This document shows, piece by piece, positions 29,251-38,302 of a DNA stretch of 64,000 nt; the first letter of the stretch is position 1; each line of letters starts with the position of its first letter. The position numbers and the translations under genes were made by a program. The notes beneath the pieces are model-generated. The model did no database searches and was not told the origin of the DNA. It worked only from the letters and a program-made list of their open reading frames with translations. This DNA is from Saprospiraceae bacterium (GTDB lineage: Bacteria; Bacteroidota; Bacteroidia; Chitinophagales; Saprospiraceae), in contig JALHLK010000013.1 of the NCBI GenBank assembly GCA_022844565.1, positions 1 to 64,000 of the forward strand, in the 5' to 3' direction.

Positions 29251-29964
29251 ATGACAAGACTAAGTGTAAATCTAAACAAGGTTGCTTTAATAAGAAATTC
29301 TAGAGGGAGTAACATGCCTGACCTCTTAAAAGTAGCAAAAGATTGCGAAGAATTTGGTGCACAAGGTATAACAGTTCACCCAAGACCAGATCAACGTCAT
29401 GTAAGATATGATGACCTTGCCTTATTAAAAGAAGTTGTCACCACTGAGTTTAATATTGAAGGATATCCATCACTTGACTTTATTGAAATGGTCTGTAAGG
29501 TCAAACCTCATCAAGTGACTTTAGTACCGGACCCACCTGAAGCTTTAACTTCCGATACTGGTTGGAATACAGAAAAAAACCTTTCTTTCTTGCAAGAAGT
29601 AGTTCAAGAGTTCAAAAGTTATGATATTAGAGTCAGTTTATTCCTTGACCCTGATGCTAACATGCTGGAATATGCTAAAAAGACCAACACGGATAGAATT
29701 GAGTTTTATACAGGGCCATATGCCCATGATTATTATATTGATAAGCACCAAGCTGTTAAAGCCTTCAAGGAGGCATCTAAAATCGCTAAAGAGCTAGATT
29801 TAGGCCTCAATGCTGGACATGATCTAAATTTAGACAATCTGAGATGGTTTAATGAAAATGTAGAAAATCTACTAGAAGTATCCATTGGGCATGCATTGAT
29901 TTGTGACGCACTTTATCTAGGGCTTAAGAGTACCATACAAATGTATAGACAAAGATTAAGTTAG
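29251..29964 (+). CDS. pdxJ: Pyridoxine 5'-phosphate synthase
   Basis: TIM-barrel enzyme of 237 aa condensing 1-deoxyxylulose 5-phosphate with 3-amino-2-oxopropyl phosphate in vitamin B6 synthesis. It opens with TRLSVNLNKVALIRNSRG and shows GITVHPRPDQRHVRYDDL (residues about 36-53), VTLVPDPPEALTSDTGW (about 90-106), IEFYTGPYAHDY, NAGHDLNLDNL and the terminal SIGHALICDALYLGL phosphate-binding region. Length and motifs are complete. Single gene behind its own promoter. Confidence 0.95.
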   Translation: MTRLSVNLNKVALIRNSRGSNMPDLLKVAKDCEEFGAQGITVHPRPDQRHVRYDDLALLKEVVTTEFNIEGYPSLDFIEMVCKVKPHQVTLVPDPPEALTSDTGWNTEKNLSFLQEVVQEFKSYDIRVSLFLDPDANMLEYAKKTNTDRIEFYTGPYAHDYYIDKHQAVKAFKEASKIAKELDLGLNAGHDLNLDNLRWFNENVENLLEVSIGHALICDALYLGLKSTIQMYRQRLS

Positions 29965-29981
29965 AAATTTCAAAAAATCCC

Positions 29982-30313
29982 TAAATCTTTGTGGCCTTTG
30001 TGCCTTTGTGGTGAATTTAAAGCCTACATAAATCTTTGTGTCCTCTGCATCATAGCGGTTATATATTTTTCCCGCAGATTTTCGCAGATTTGTTCCCGCA
30101 GATTTTCGCAGATTGGTTTTTTTTACAGATTTTCGCAGATATATCATTATGTGAAATAAAACAAACAGGAAACTTAACGTCCTCTGCTCCTTTACTGTCA
30201 AACAAAAAGCTTTATAAATCTTTATGGCCTTTGTGTCTTTGTGCTGAATTAAAACCTACATAAAGCTCTACGTCCTTTGCGACTCTCCGATTAAACAAAA
30301 ACATTAAAGTCCT
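29982..30313. repeat. Dispersed intergenic repeat block (CTTTGTG and CGCAGATT families)
   Basis: Gene-free. Two imperfect direct copies of a roughly 70-bp unit (29982-30050 and 30214-30283), built on CTTTGTGGCCTTTGTG and GAATTAAAGCCTACATAAA, flank a central array. That array (about 30071-30146) has three copies of CGCAGATTTTCGCAGATT, two preceded by TTCC. Short open frames here are chance. Repeats of this style are widespread between genes in Bacteroidetes; a related CGCAGATT copy is at 35.2 kb. Confidence 0.85.
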
Positions 30314-31450
30314 CTATTTAACTACCGTTAAAAAAGAATTACTATACCCAAGTGCTACCAACTTATCCTTTGCAGACTTGGCTTCTGTGTGTGAGGCATA
30401 ATCACCAATTTGATACTTGAATAGATTACCATCTTTAACAACATGGACAGAACCAATTTTTTGGATATTTTTATCCTTCACCATCGAATCAGTCATGTCT
30501 TTTTGAAGTGCGGCAATTTGTATTCTATATTTGTTTTCTTGACTATTAGAAGTAGAACTCGCTACTTCAACTGAGTTTTGAGACTTATTCGATTCAGTAA
30601 TATTATTTTCATTTAGTTCTTTACTGTTTTGTTTGGTAGATTCTACATAAACAGAAGAGCCAGCCATCGTTCCGAATTTTTCAATTGATTCGAATATTGA
30701 ATTTGCAATTTCTAACTGGCCAGCTTCAGTACCTAAGTATTTTTCTTCTTCAATATTAGACATAAATCCCGCTTCGACTAAGATACTTGGCATGGTAGCT
30801 CTACGAAGTACTGCAAAACCAGCTTGCTTCACTCCCCTACTCTTTGTGTATCGCCTATTTGCAAAAGACTTTTCTACAAAAGACGCCAATTGGATACTTC
30901 TATTCAAATATGCATCTTGAAAAGAAGATAACAAGATATGTCCAACAGGTGAGTTTGGATCAAATCCTTCATAATTTTGTTCGTAATTTTCTTCCAATAA
31001 GATAACAGCATTTTCTCTTTTTGCCACCTCAAGATTGTCAGCAGCTCGATGCAATCCCATTACAAATGTTTCGGTTCCTTTGGTATTGGGATTAGAAATT
31101 GCATTGCAATGTATAGAGATAAAAAGGTCAGCATGTTGCTTATTAGCTATGGCGGTTCGAACGTGTAAAGGAATAAACACATCTGTAGTCCTTGTGTAAA
31201 CCACTTCTACATCAGGATACTTCATGTTGATCATTTTGCCAAGAATTAGAGCCATGTTAAGAACTAAATCTTTTTCCTTGTATCTCGCTCCTACAGCCCC
31301 ACTATCATGACCTCCATGACCCGGATCAATCACAATCTTTTTTATCGGGGCATGCTCTAATACATTTAACAAATCATTAATACCCTTCGATGCATTTAGG
31401 CTGTACATACCAAGAAGGAGTAACGTTAATATTAATAATTGCTTTTTCAT
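30314..31450 (-). CDS. N-acetylmuramoyl-L-alanine amidase with SPOR domain
   Basis: Periplasmic zinc amidase that cleaves septal peptidoglycan, 378 aa. After a signal peptide (QLLILTLLLLGMYSLNAS) comes an Amidase_3 domain with the first zinc histidine in IDPGHGGHDSGAVG (42-54), the second in FISIHCNAISN and the catalytic glutamate in ILVEAGFMSNIEEE. A Ser/Asn-rich linker follows, then a SPOR domain from about 307 to the end, which targets denuded glycan at division sites. Divergent from lptD, 80 bp between starts. Confidence 0.9.
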   Translation of the reverse strand: MKKQLLILTLLLLGMYSLNASKGINDLLNVLEHAPIKKIVIDPGHGGHDSGAVGARYKEKDLVLNMALILGKMINMKYPDVEVVYTRTTDVFIPLHVRTAIANKQHADLFISIHCNAISNPNTKGTETFVMGLHRAADNLEVAKRENAVILLEENYEQNYEGFDPNSPVGHILLSSFQDAYLNRSIQLASFVEKSFANRRYTKSRGVKQAGFAVLRRATMPSILVEAGFMSNIEEEKYLGTEAGQLEIANSIFESIEKFGTMAGSSVYVESTKQNSKELNENNITESNKSQNSVEVASSTSNSQENKYRIQIAALQKDMTDSMVKDKNIQKIGSVHVVKDGNLFKYQIGDYASHTEAKSAKDKLVALGYSNSFLTVVK

Positions 31451-31473
31451 ATTACTTTTAATTATCTAACACT

Positions 31474-31481
31474 TATCTTTG
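31474..31481 (+). promoter_or_regulatory. Promoter -7 element for lptD
   Basis: TATCTTTG matches TAnnTTTG with a T-rich -33 region (TACTTTTA) about 20 bp upstream. It lies in the 80-bp gap shared with the divergent amidase gene. Confidence 0.5.
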
Positions 31482-31531
31482 TACGAAAATTGTGCCACAA
31501 ATATAATACATTTTTATAATAAGTAACATAA

Positions 31532-34261
31532 TTGAAATCAATAAAATACATATTATTTATTTTTTTAATATCTTGTAGCACGTATTCTTCACTTTTTGCA
31601 CAAGTATCCGACACGCTGAGGCTTCCTTCTGCGGTGGACACTGCTGCCACAATAGGTCAAGATACAAGTCAAGTAGATTCTTCTTTATTCGACGAAGAAT
31701 TAGGCGTATTTTTATCTAAGGATGCCGTTGAATTTGAAATTAACTATGGAGCAAGGGATTCCAATTATACGCAAGTTGACAAAAAATTAATCATCCTTTT
31801 TGGGGCCACAAAGATGAATTTTGAAGAAAGTCAATTAGAAGGTGACTCCACAACCATTAATTTTGAAACGAAATTGGCTACCTCTTTTGTCAAAACAAAA
31901 AATTATAGAAAACTTGAACAAATGCCAAAATTTTCAAGTGGTGAAAATCAAGCTGCCTATGAAAAAGTACAATTTAATTTTGAGACTAAAAAAGCTTTTA
32001 TTCGAGAAGTTCGAACGCAAGAAGGCGAATTCATTGTTTTAGCAAGTAAATCAAAATATGTTGCAGGCAAAGATACCGCAAATGATAAGGGAATATTTTA
32101 TAATATTTATTCATTAATTACTACTTGTAATCATCCACAACCCCATTTTGGAGTAAGAGCTTCAAAGGTTAAGATGATTCCAGATAAATTAGCCGTATTA
32201 GGTCCTGCTGTGATTGAAATATATGGTATACCTACACCTTTGATATTGCCATTTGGATTCTTTCCATTGATTAAAGGGCAATCTTCGGGTCTTATTTTCC
32301 CCAAAAGTTATGATTATGATAGAGAATTAGGATTTGGATTTAGAGAAGTAGGATACTATTTTCCCATCAATGATTATGTAGATATGAGAGTGACCGGGGA
32401 TATCTATACAAGAGGAACCCACGCGGTAAGAGTCAACAGTAATTATCGAAGAAGATATAAATACAACGGTAGCTTCAATCTTGGATACACCAACACCATA
32501 CGCGAAGTGCTAGGTGAACGAGAAAGCGCCCCATCATTTAATTTGACTTGGTCGCACACACAAGATGGTAAAGCACACCCTTTTCGACAAGTGGGCGGTA
32601 ACATCAACATCAGTACCAACTTATACAATGCGAGAACATTCAATAACGCCGCTAATGTACTAAACAATACCACACGATCTTCTTTCAACTTCAATTATCG
32701 ATGGCCAGAGTCCCCATTTAAATTTAGTATGGGTCTTGACCACAACCAAAATAACCTTACTCGAGAAGTCAATTTAACCTTACCTACTGCCAATATCAAC
32801 ATGAACTCGATCAATCCTTTTAAAAGAAAAAATAGTGGAGGGGAAGAAAAATGGTATGAAAGCATCGTTTTGGGTTATAACGCCTCCCTGAAAAACTTTG
32901 TCAAAGCGACAGATACCACCTTATTTAGCTCACAAATATTTGATAATCTGCAAATTGGATTGGATAATAACGCTAATTTAAGTACCAATTTTAGGATATT
33001 GAAATACATCAACGTTTCACCTTCCGCTCAAGTTTCCAACATTAACTTCTTTAGAATTTTAGAAAAAAACCTTTCAAATGATATTTTAGTAGATACTACA
33101 ATTCTTGGAAGGAATGCCTTGGGTGAAAACGTTTACAGATTTGATTCTACTTTTGGAGAGATCCAAGAACGATATATCAATTCATTTTCTCCATATTTCA
33201 ACGGAAGTTTGTCAGTGAGTGCCAATACACAGCTATTCTACACCAAACAGTTTAAAAAAGGCTTCCTGAGGGGATTTAGACACGTCATGAAGCCCAGTGC
33301 TTCTCTATCCTATTCACCCGATACAGAAAGCGCCTATCAACGATTTGTCGATACCGATCTTCGGGAAGGTTTTAACAGACCGATGGCTTATAATCCATTC
33401 ATCGGTGGGGCTTACAATGCCTCTTTGGGACAAGAAAATTTTGGTATTTCATGGAGTATCAATCATATCTTCGAAGGTAAGTACCGAGGGAAAAAAGATA
33501 CCATTGACAAAAAGTTTAAGTTGCTAGAAAATATGTATTGGAGTGGCAATTATAATTTTGCAGCAGACTCTATGCGATGGAGTGATGTATCTATCAATGG
33601 TACTACCCAGATATTCAAAGGATTGTCAACTTTCAACTTCAGAGCAGTAGTTACACCATACGAACTTAACCCACAATCCCGCAGACTAAATCAATTTGTT
33701 TTTGAACGTACCAAACTCCCCGTTCAGTTCGCTGAGTTCAATGGTTCATTTAACACAGGCTTAAGTTTTACCCAAATTCGCGATATCATTGGTGGTAAAA
33801 AGGAAAATGACAATACTCAAAACACCACCAATAAGCCTACATCAACCACAAACAGAACAGCAGCTCGGGTACGCCAAAGCGACACACAAGGCTTCTTAGA
33901 CCTCTTCAATGATTTTCGCATCAACCATAACCTTACTTTCTCCGTTAGGAAACTAGATGGCAGAGACACCTTGACATTAGATGTAAATTCTATACAAATT
34001 TATGGTTCCCTCAAACTCACACAAAACTGGCGACTAGACCTAGGTAATATATCTTATGATTTAAAAAACAAACAATTTGTCTACCCCTCCCTTTCTTTTG
34101 CAAGAGACCTCCATTGCTGGAATATGCGCTTCTCTTGGTTTCCCGACCGAGGTGTCTATTCCTTCTTTATCGGAGTCAAATCAGGCGCCTTCAACTTCTT
34201 AAAATATGATTATGCGCAGAGGAATCCGGGTGCGGCGTTTAATCCGTTTGGGGGTGGGTAG
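31532..34261 (+). CDS. lptD: LptD-like LPS-assembly outer-membrane protein
   Basis: Large outer-membrane beta-barrel of 909 aa with a TTG start and a signal peptide (KSIKYILFIFLISCSTYSSLFAQ). The N-terminal OstA/LptA-like jellyroll includes NFETKLATSFVKTKNYRKL and ITTCNHPQPHFGVRASKVKM; the barrel covers about 230-909 with alternating aromatic strands. The ending NFLKYDYAQRNPGAAF is typical of Bacteroidetes LptD-like proteins. It inserts lipopolysaccharide into the outer leaflet with LptE. Length exceeds E. coli LptD by about 125 residues, as usual in the phylum. Confidence 0.85.
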   Translation: MKSIKYILFIFLISCSTYSSLFAQVSDTLRLPSAVDTAATIGQDTSQVDSSLFDEELGVFLSKDAVEFEINYGARDSNYTQVDKKLIILFGATKMNFEESQLEGDSTTINFETKLATSFVKTKNYRKLEQMPKFSSGENQAAYEKVQFNFETKKAFIREVRTQEGEFIVLASKSKYVAGKDTANDKGIFYNIYSLITTCNHPQPHFGVRASKVKMIPDKLAVLGPAVIEIYGIPTPLILPFGFFPLIKGQSSGLIFPKSYDYDRELGFGFREVGYYFPINDYVDMRVTGDIYTRGTHAVRVNSNYRRRYKYNGSFNLGYTNTIREVLGERESAPSFNLTWSHTQDGKAHPFRQVGGNINISTNLYNARTFNNAANVLNNTTRSSFNFNYRWPESPFKFSMGLDHNQNNLTREVNLTLPTANINMNSINPFKRKNSGGEEKWYESIVLGYNASLKNFVKATDTTLFSSQIFDNLQIGLDNNANLSTNFRILKYINVSPSAQVSNINFFRILEKNLSNDILVDTTILGRNALGENVYRFDSTFGEIQERYINSFSPYFNGSLSVSANTQLFYTKQFKKGFLRGFRHVMKPSASLSYSPDTESAYQRFVDTDLREGFNRPMAYNPFIGGAYNASLGQENFGISWSINHIFEGKYRGKKDTIDKKFKLLENMYWSGNYNFAADSMRWSDVSINGTTQIFKGLSTFNFRAVVTPYELNPQSRRLNQFVFERTKLPVQFAEFNGSFNTGLSFTQIRDIIGGKKENDNTQNTTNKPTSTTNRTAARVRQSDTQGFLDLFNDFRINHNLTFSVRKLDGRDTLTLDVNSIQIYGSLKLTQNWRLDLGNISYDLKNKQFVYPSLSFARDLHCWNMRFSWFPDRGVYSFFIGVKSGAFNFLKYDYAQRNPGAAFNPFGGG

Positions 34262-34770
34262 AGTTTAGCTTGATAGGATCGGTAGGAATTGATTTTATTT
34301 CAATTTGACCTAATCATACAATGTTTTTAGAACTCCCCTTAATTTACAAGTTCTAATATTTGAATAGGCAGATTTTTCAAATATTTTGTGATAATACATT
34401 TTAAGGTGATTTAACGGAACTTTAATATTTTATCTCAAAATATTTTATTTGTAAAGAATTTATGATTATTTATTAGGTGGGAAATGTAGTCAATTATCAA
34501 ATTTGTAAAAAATGCTTTCAAATATGATAATAAGCTAAATTACTCAATACTGACAAGTAAATAAGCATAAGTGGTTAAAATAAAACTAGCTATTTCACCT
34601 TACGAAGGATCCTGAATAGGAGAAATGTGATGAAAAAATTTGGAATACAGATATAGGGGGAAATAGGATTACCGTGAAATTTTGAATTGCCCAGAAAATG
34701 GCATCTTTTGGGTCCTTTTCCCACTTCATCAATGAGATTTTGGAACTATTTTACAATAAAAAATATGCCC
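34262..34770. other. Gene-free AT-rich stretch
   Basis: About 500 bp between lptD and the ATPase remnant. I see no supported open frame, RNA fold or repeat. It may hold further decayed sequence of the accessory region but I could not align it to anything. Confidence 0.45.
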
Positions 34771-35040
34771 TCACCCCAAAAACCCAAAAACACACGTATG
34801 AATTATATTTGGTATACCCGTGACGAAATCATCTGCAACAACATAGCTGTGCTCTTTATTGGCAATTTGTTTAAATCCCATTTTTGCTCCACCTACTTCA
34901 AAAGTATATTTTTCATCTACAAGAAAATCACCGCCTTTTTTGGCTATGTGGACTTGATGTTTAGTACTTATTTGATTAAGGAAAAAACATTCTCGTATAC
35001 TGCTTTAATTGACATTTTCAAAAGCTAAAGCGTACTGCAA
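34771..35040 (-). pseudogene. C-terminal remnant of an AAA ATPase with DUF4143 domain
   Basis: Read on the minus strand, about 90 codons give LQYALAFENVN, a stop, then SSIRECFFLNQIS, AKKGGDFLVDEKYTFEVGG and FKQIANKEHSYVVADDFVTG, ending GFLG and a stop at 34771. This is the conserved C-terminus of the AAA/DUF4143 ATPases common in Bacteroidetes, whose intact copies read ENVNIGSIRETFFLNQL at the point where this one has TAA. No N-terminal ATPase part is visible upstream. The plus-strand open frame at 34687-35028 is its shadow. Confidence 0.72.
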
Positions 35041-35047
35041 TACAGGA

Positions 35048-35310
35048 ATAAATGCTAAATATAATAGCAATATTAGATAAAATATGCTAAATTTATTAGC
35101 ATTTATCGTATTAAAATGCTAAACCAAAGAGCATAAATGATTCAATTTTTATTACTTTTAACGAATAAAATCAGCGTAACGCGATCAGCATAAATCAGCG
35201 GGAAATTAATCTTTGTGTATTTTTTCCGCAGATTTTCGAAGATTAATCTCGTGGATTCTCGTAGATTAACTCTTCTATACGGCTGTTAGCTTTGGCTAGT
35301 AGCTTTTAGC
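35048..35310. repeat. Small inverted repeat and CGCAGATT-family repeat
   Basis: Inverted repeat ATAAATGCTAA (35048-35058) and TTAGCATTTAT (35096-35106) with further TGCTAAA copies around it. At about 35170-35290 lie AATCAGCG repeats, a CCGCAGATTTTCGAAGATT copy of the dispersed family at 30.1 kb, and a GTTAGCTTTGGCTAGTAGC stretch. No gene seen. Confidence 0.7.
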
Positions 35311-36129
35311 CTAATTATAATCTATCCACTCCCTATTCTTAATCAAGCCGATATAAGCGGGTTCTTTGCCACTTTCTAGTTTATAAATGAAGGCGTCGTT
35401 CCAATCAAAAGTGGTGAGACCTACGCGTAAGCTTCTAAGTTGTGAGTGGCCAATTAAGATGTGGACTTTATTATTTACGGGCAATTGTTTCATTAGATTT
35501 ATAGCATCTTTAGAGTGGTCTGTACCATAAACAATATATGTCAATTCTTTGGATATTTTGAAGGGGCCTAAATTCATGTTTTCTATGGTTTGTACATTTC
35601 TACAAAATTCACTTGTGTAAAGCTCCCCAACAGGCAAGTTCCACAGTTTGATATGTTCGCCTATTGACTTTGCGTATTTTATACCGTTTTGATTAGCTTG
35701 TCTTGCAACTTTTGAATCACAAGATTTCCACCAATTGGGTGTTTGAGAACTAAAATTGTCTTGTCCAACATCTGCATCAGTATGTCTTGTTAATATAACA
35801 TACGTACCACCATCGGTTAACACTTTAAATTTGTCTGGATCATTACTGACAAATATTTTGACCAATGTCGAGTCATTTTTATTGTTTCTCGCCATGACTG
35901 GATAGACTCCTGTATTGTTTAAAGTTATTTTATTGGATGTAACTAGAGGTTTACCAGGCAAACTCAAATCGCGGTAACTAATGACATTTGGAATTTCAAA
36001 AACAGGAGCTGATGCATCCAATTTGACAAATAAAAAGGGTTCTATTTTATTCGTGGGATCTTCATTTTCTGTTTTTTGACAGGAAATAAATGAAATCAGT
36101 AGGCCAAGGGTTAAGATTGATATTCTCAT
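35311..36129 (-). CDS. Histidine-phosphatase-like lipoprotein
   Basis: 272-aa lipoprotein with lipobox Cys17 (SFISCQKTE). An N-terminal Ig-like segment precedes a histidine phosphatase domain: the phosphate pocket reads LTRHTDADVGQDN, with RHT in place of the usual RHG, followed by GELYTSEFCRNVQTIENM and the second histidine in VHILIGHSQLRSLR. The key Arg and two His are present, so activity is possible. Substrate unknown. Sits alone in an accessory, repeat-rich region. Confidence 0.78.
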   Translation of the reverse strand: MRISILTLGLLISFISCQKTENEDPTNKIEPFLFVKLDASAPVFEIPNVISYRDLSLPGKPLVTSNKITLNNTGVYPVMARNNKNDSTLVKIFVSNDPDKFKVLTDGGTYVILTRHTDADVGQDNFSSQTPNWWKSCDSKVARQANQNGIKYAKSIGEHIKLWNLPVGELYTSEFCRNVQTIENMNLGPFKISKELTYIVYGTDHSKDAINLMKQLPVNNKVHILIGHSQLRSLRVGLTTFDWNDAFIYKLESGKEPAYIGLIKNREWIDYN

Positions 36130-36281
36130 TTGTCTTATTATTAATTCAGCTTCAAAACGTCATCAATCTCAGTTGTATTGTAATTACATAAATATTAATA
36201 TTCGAAACTCTAAAACAAAAAATTGATGCTATATTTCTGTTTTACCTTTTTAGATCACTTGAATAAAACCTACTTATTAAA

Positions 36282-36674
36282 TTATCCTACCTCTACCACC
36301 TCAATCCCCATTTGCGAAGCCTTAACCAATAATCGCTTATCAAAAGAAGCAAATGCAGCACCTTTATTTTGGGCTAAAGCTAAAAATAGGCAGTCGTAGA
36401 TAGGATGATTGAGAGAAAAGGAAATTTTGTAAGCACTTTGTAATATTACATCATCTTCTACAAATTCATCTATTAAATTGAGTACCTCTTCAAAATAACT
36501 ATCAATAATTGGTTTTTGAATATGATTTAAAAAATGATATTTTCTTAATATGTTTAAAGTCTCCAACTTCAAAAAACTTGGAGCAATTAATATTTGATTT
36601 TTTAACAATTCGTCATTAATCACGTTTTCTTCAATAACCAAAGAAATTATGACATTTGTATCTACAACAATAAT
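36282..36674 (-). CDS. PIN-domain ribonuclease toxin (VapC-like)
   Basis: About 130-aa PIN-domain protein, predicted RNase toxin. Four acidic metal-binding positions are visible: Asp in IVVDTNVIIS at the N-terminus, Glu in LKLETLNIL, Asp in IYDCLFLALAQ and Asp in ASFDKRLL. The first Asp lies upstream of the first TTG (36641), so the gene must start earlier, but a stop in frame leaves only ATT codons at 36669-36674 as initiators, inside the 3' end of the antitoxin gene. The start is given at 36674 with that caveat. Partner of the RHH antitoxin upstream. Confidence 0.8.
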   Translation of the reverse strand: MIVVDTNVIISLVIEENVINDELLKNQILIAPSFLKLETLNILRKYHFLNHIQKPIIDSYFEEVLNLIDEFVEDDVILQSAYKISFSLNHPIYDCLFLALAQNKGAAFASFDKRLLVKASQMGIEVVEVG

Positions 36675-36922
36675 CGATCTCTATCTTCTCTAATAGACGC
36701 AACAATATCTTCCGTGCTAATCCCACTAAAATGGGGTCTTAAAGCCTTTATTCTTTCTAATGCTTCCATCTTTCGTTGCTTCTTTATATTTAAATCTGTT
36801 TCAGTTGCCTCTTCCAATAAAACAATTGCTTGCTGTGTCAAACTTCGTCTATTGATTTCAGCAGATTCTACTAATTTATCGTACAATTCCTGAGGCACGT
36901 CTCTTATTTGTAATGTAGGCAT
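36662..36922 (-). CDS. Ribbon-helix-helix antitoxin (FitA/VapB-like)
   Basis: About 86 aa from the ATG at 36922, which directly opens the RHH fold: PTLQIRDVPQELYDKLVESA, then NRRSLTQQAIVLLEEA. The C-terminal half (about 45-86) is charged and probably wraps the toxin. The RHH dimer would bind an operator; a near-palindrome overlaps its own start codon. The gene overlaps the PIN toxin frame by about 13 bp, as in coupled toxin-antitoxin operons. An in-frame ATG lies six codons further upstream. Confidence 0.82.
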   Translation of the reverse strand: MPTLQIRDVPQELYDKLVESAEINRRSLTQQAIVLLEEATETDLNIKKQRKMEALERIKALRPHFSGISTEDIVASIREDRDRLLL

Positions 36923-36947
36923 AATGCATGTATTTTGCATGAATAAT
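36921..36947. promoter_or_regulatory. Candidate operator palindrome of the toxin-antitoxin pair
   Basis: Imperfect inverted repeat with arms ATAATGCATG and GCATGAATAAT around TATTTT, overlapping the antitoxin start. Position and symmetry suit autoregulation by the RHH antitoxin, but this is inferred. Confidence 0.4.
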
Positions 36948-37208
36948 GCTTTATAAACGTAACTATGCTTAATTTAGTTCCAAGGAAGTCTTAAAGACAC
37001 TGGTGATTATGATATTATAATTTGTTTATCAAGATTTCTTATTCCCTTTTAATGACTTAGGAACTGTAAAGAAATAGTGTGTACAAATTTGACGAAGTAG
37101 TTTTGTTTTTTTTCAAGGCATAAATGAGGAGAATAACCTTAGCTACTTGACGAATTTATAACGAATAAAAAAAGCAAAAGAACGAGTCAAAATGGATATG
37201 TTATTCCT

Positions 37209-38072
37209 TTACAGCTCCTTAGGTTCCTTGGCACTTACAATCTCAGATTTGGATTTAGTTCCTAATTTTTTAATGTTTTTAGCCACAGGAAGTTCTTCAG
37301 GCATAGTACCACCCAATTCTGCTATGGTTTTTCGTACTTTTTTACCTACTTCAAAGTGCGTTTGGTTGGCATTTTGTTTACCTACGATATGGTCACGGAT
37401 GAGTTTTTCTTCGGTTTGTGTAGCACGGAACAAATTGGCTGCTAACTCAGTGCTGCCCATGTGGTCTAGGATTTGTTGGCTATTTTTTAGACCCTTTTTA
37501 GTATGGATACCTTTTGCATCTAGACCACCGTACAACCCCATATAGCCATGATTTTGGAAAATCGCATAATCCATTGGCTCAATGACTCCAGCTTTCTTTG
37601 CTGCCGAAGCTAACTGAATATTATGTTTTGTCATTTCATTTCTCAGATACAATCGTTTTTCGTCTTCTGTAGATAAGCGATTATATTCATCTAATTGACT
37701 TATTTCTTGTAGACGAGTTTGGACTGCAAAATAGGTTTGGCCTAAAGCTACAACTTCTTTGTTAGGGTCTGCATTTTGTACGATTAAGTAGCAAGCGTAG
37801 CGAGAAAGCTTTACCCCATCATTGAAACCACGCTCAGCACCCGAGCCAATTTTAACCATCTCGTGGAAGTCCACGAAATGGTTTGTAATGTGTTGTCCGC
37901 TATTTTTGCACGCTTCTTTTGATTTTTCAATCACTGGTTTGAAGTTTCTATATTCTGAATACTCTAAGACCTTCGATAAGTCTCTTGCACTCCAATATTC
38001 GTTCCCTTTTTCGTCAATTTGTTTAATTTGCTCAAATAAGCTATTCTGCTGTTGCATTAGTTCTTTTGCCAT
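37209..38072 (-). CDS. dinD: DNA-damage-inducible protein D (DinD)
   Basis: 287-aa protein of the DinD/BRO-N type. The N-terminal domain reads NSLFEQIKQIDEKGNEYWSA, RDLSKVLEYSEYRNFKPVIE and GQHITNHFVDFHEMVKIGSG, followed by VKLSRYACYLIVQNADPNKE and LGQTYFAVQTRLQEI. In E. coli DinD is SOS-induced and inhibits RecA activities. I see no LexA box that I could support here. A broken duplicate lies immediately upstream (38.3-38.7 kb), each with the same repeat at its 5' side. Confidence 0.88.
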   Translation of the reverse strand: MAKELMQQQNSLFEQIKQIDEKGNEYWSARDLSKVLEYSEYRNFKPVIEKSKEACKNSGQHITNHFVDFHEMVKIGSGAERGFNDGVKLSRYACYLIVQNADPNKEVVALGQTYFAVQTRLQEISQLDEYNRLSTEDEKRLYLRNEMTKHNIQLASAAKKAGVIEPMDYAIFQNHGYMGLYGGLDAKGIHTKKGLKNSQQILDHMGSTELAANLFRATQTEEKLIRDHIVGKQNANQTHFEVGKKVRKTIAELGGTMPEELPVAKNIKKLGTKSKSEIVSAKEPKEL

Positions 38073-38157
38073 ATCTCAAGATTACACATATTAATAGATA
38101 GTCAAAATTAATAAAATTATAGATATTAGGTCTATTAATTTCTGATAATTAAGCCGT

Positions 38158-38270
38158 AGGCATTTAGAACTTTATTTTTACCTAACGAAACTTTTTTGCT
38201 TTGCCTCAATCCTAAAGGATGGCAAAAAAGAATTGTTGGTCATCAAAGAAAATTAAAAATGTAGCTATTC
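38158..38270. repeat. Repeat copy R1 upstream of intact dinD
   Basis: Stretch beginning CATTTAGAA and including TTTTGCTTTGCCTCAATCC and GGATGGCAAAAAAGAATTG, which pair into a hairpin with short arms. A diverged copy with a 30-bp insertion lies at 38699-38835. The end motif also occurs near 24.77 kb. Confidence 0.75.
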
Positions 38271-38302
38271 AATACCCCGATTTCATATTTAAACCTAACT
38301 GA

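Noticed and set aside
30036-30263. Overlapping small open frames on both strands
   Set aside because: They lie in the dispersed repeats and consist of repeated peptides.
34687-35028. Plus-strand open frame of 113 codons
   Set aside because: Opposite strand to the ATPase remnant, which shows conserved protein motifs.
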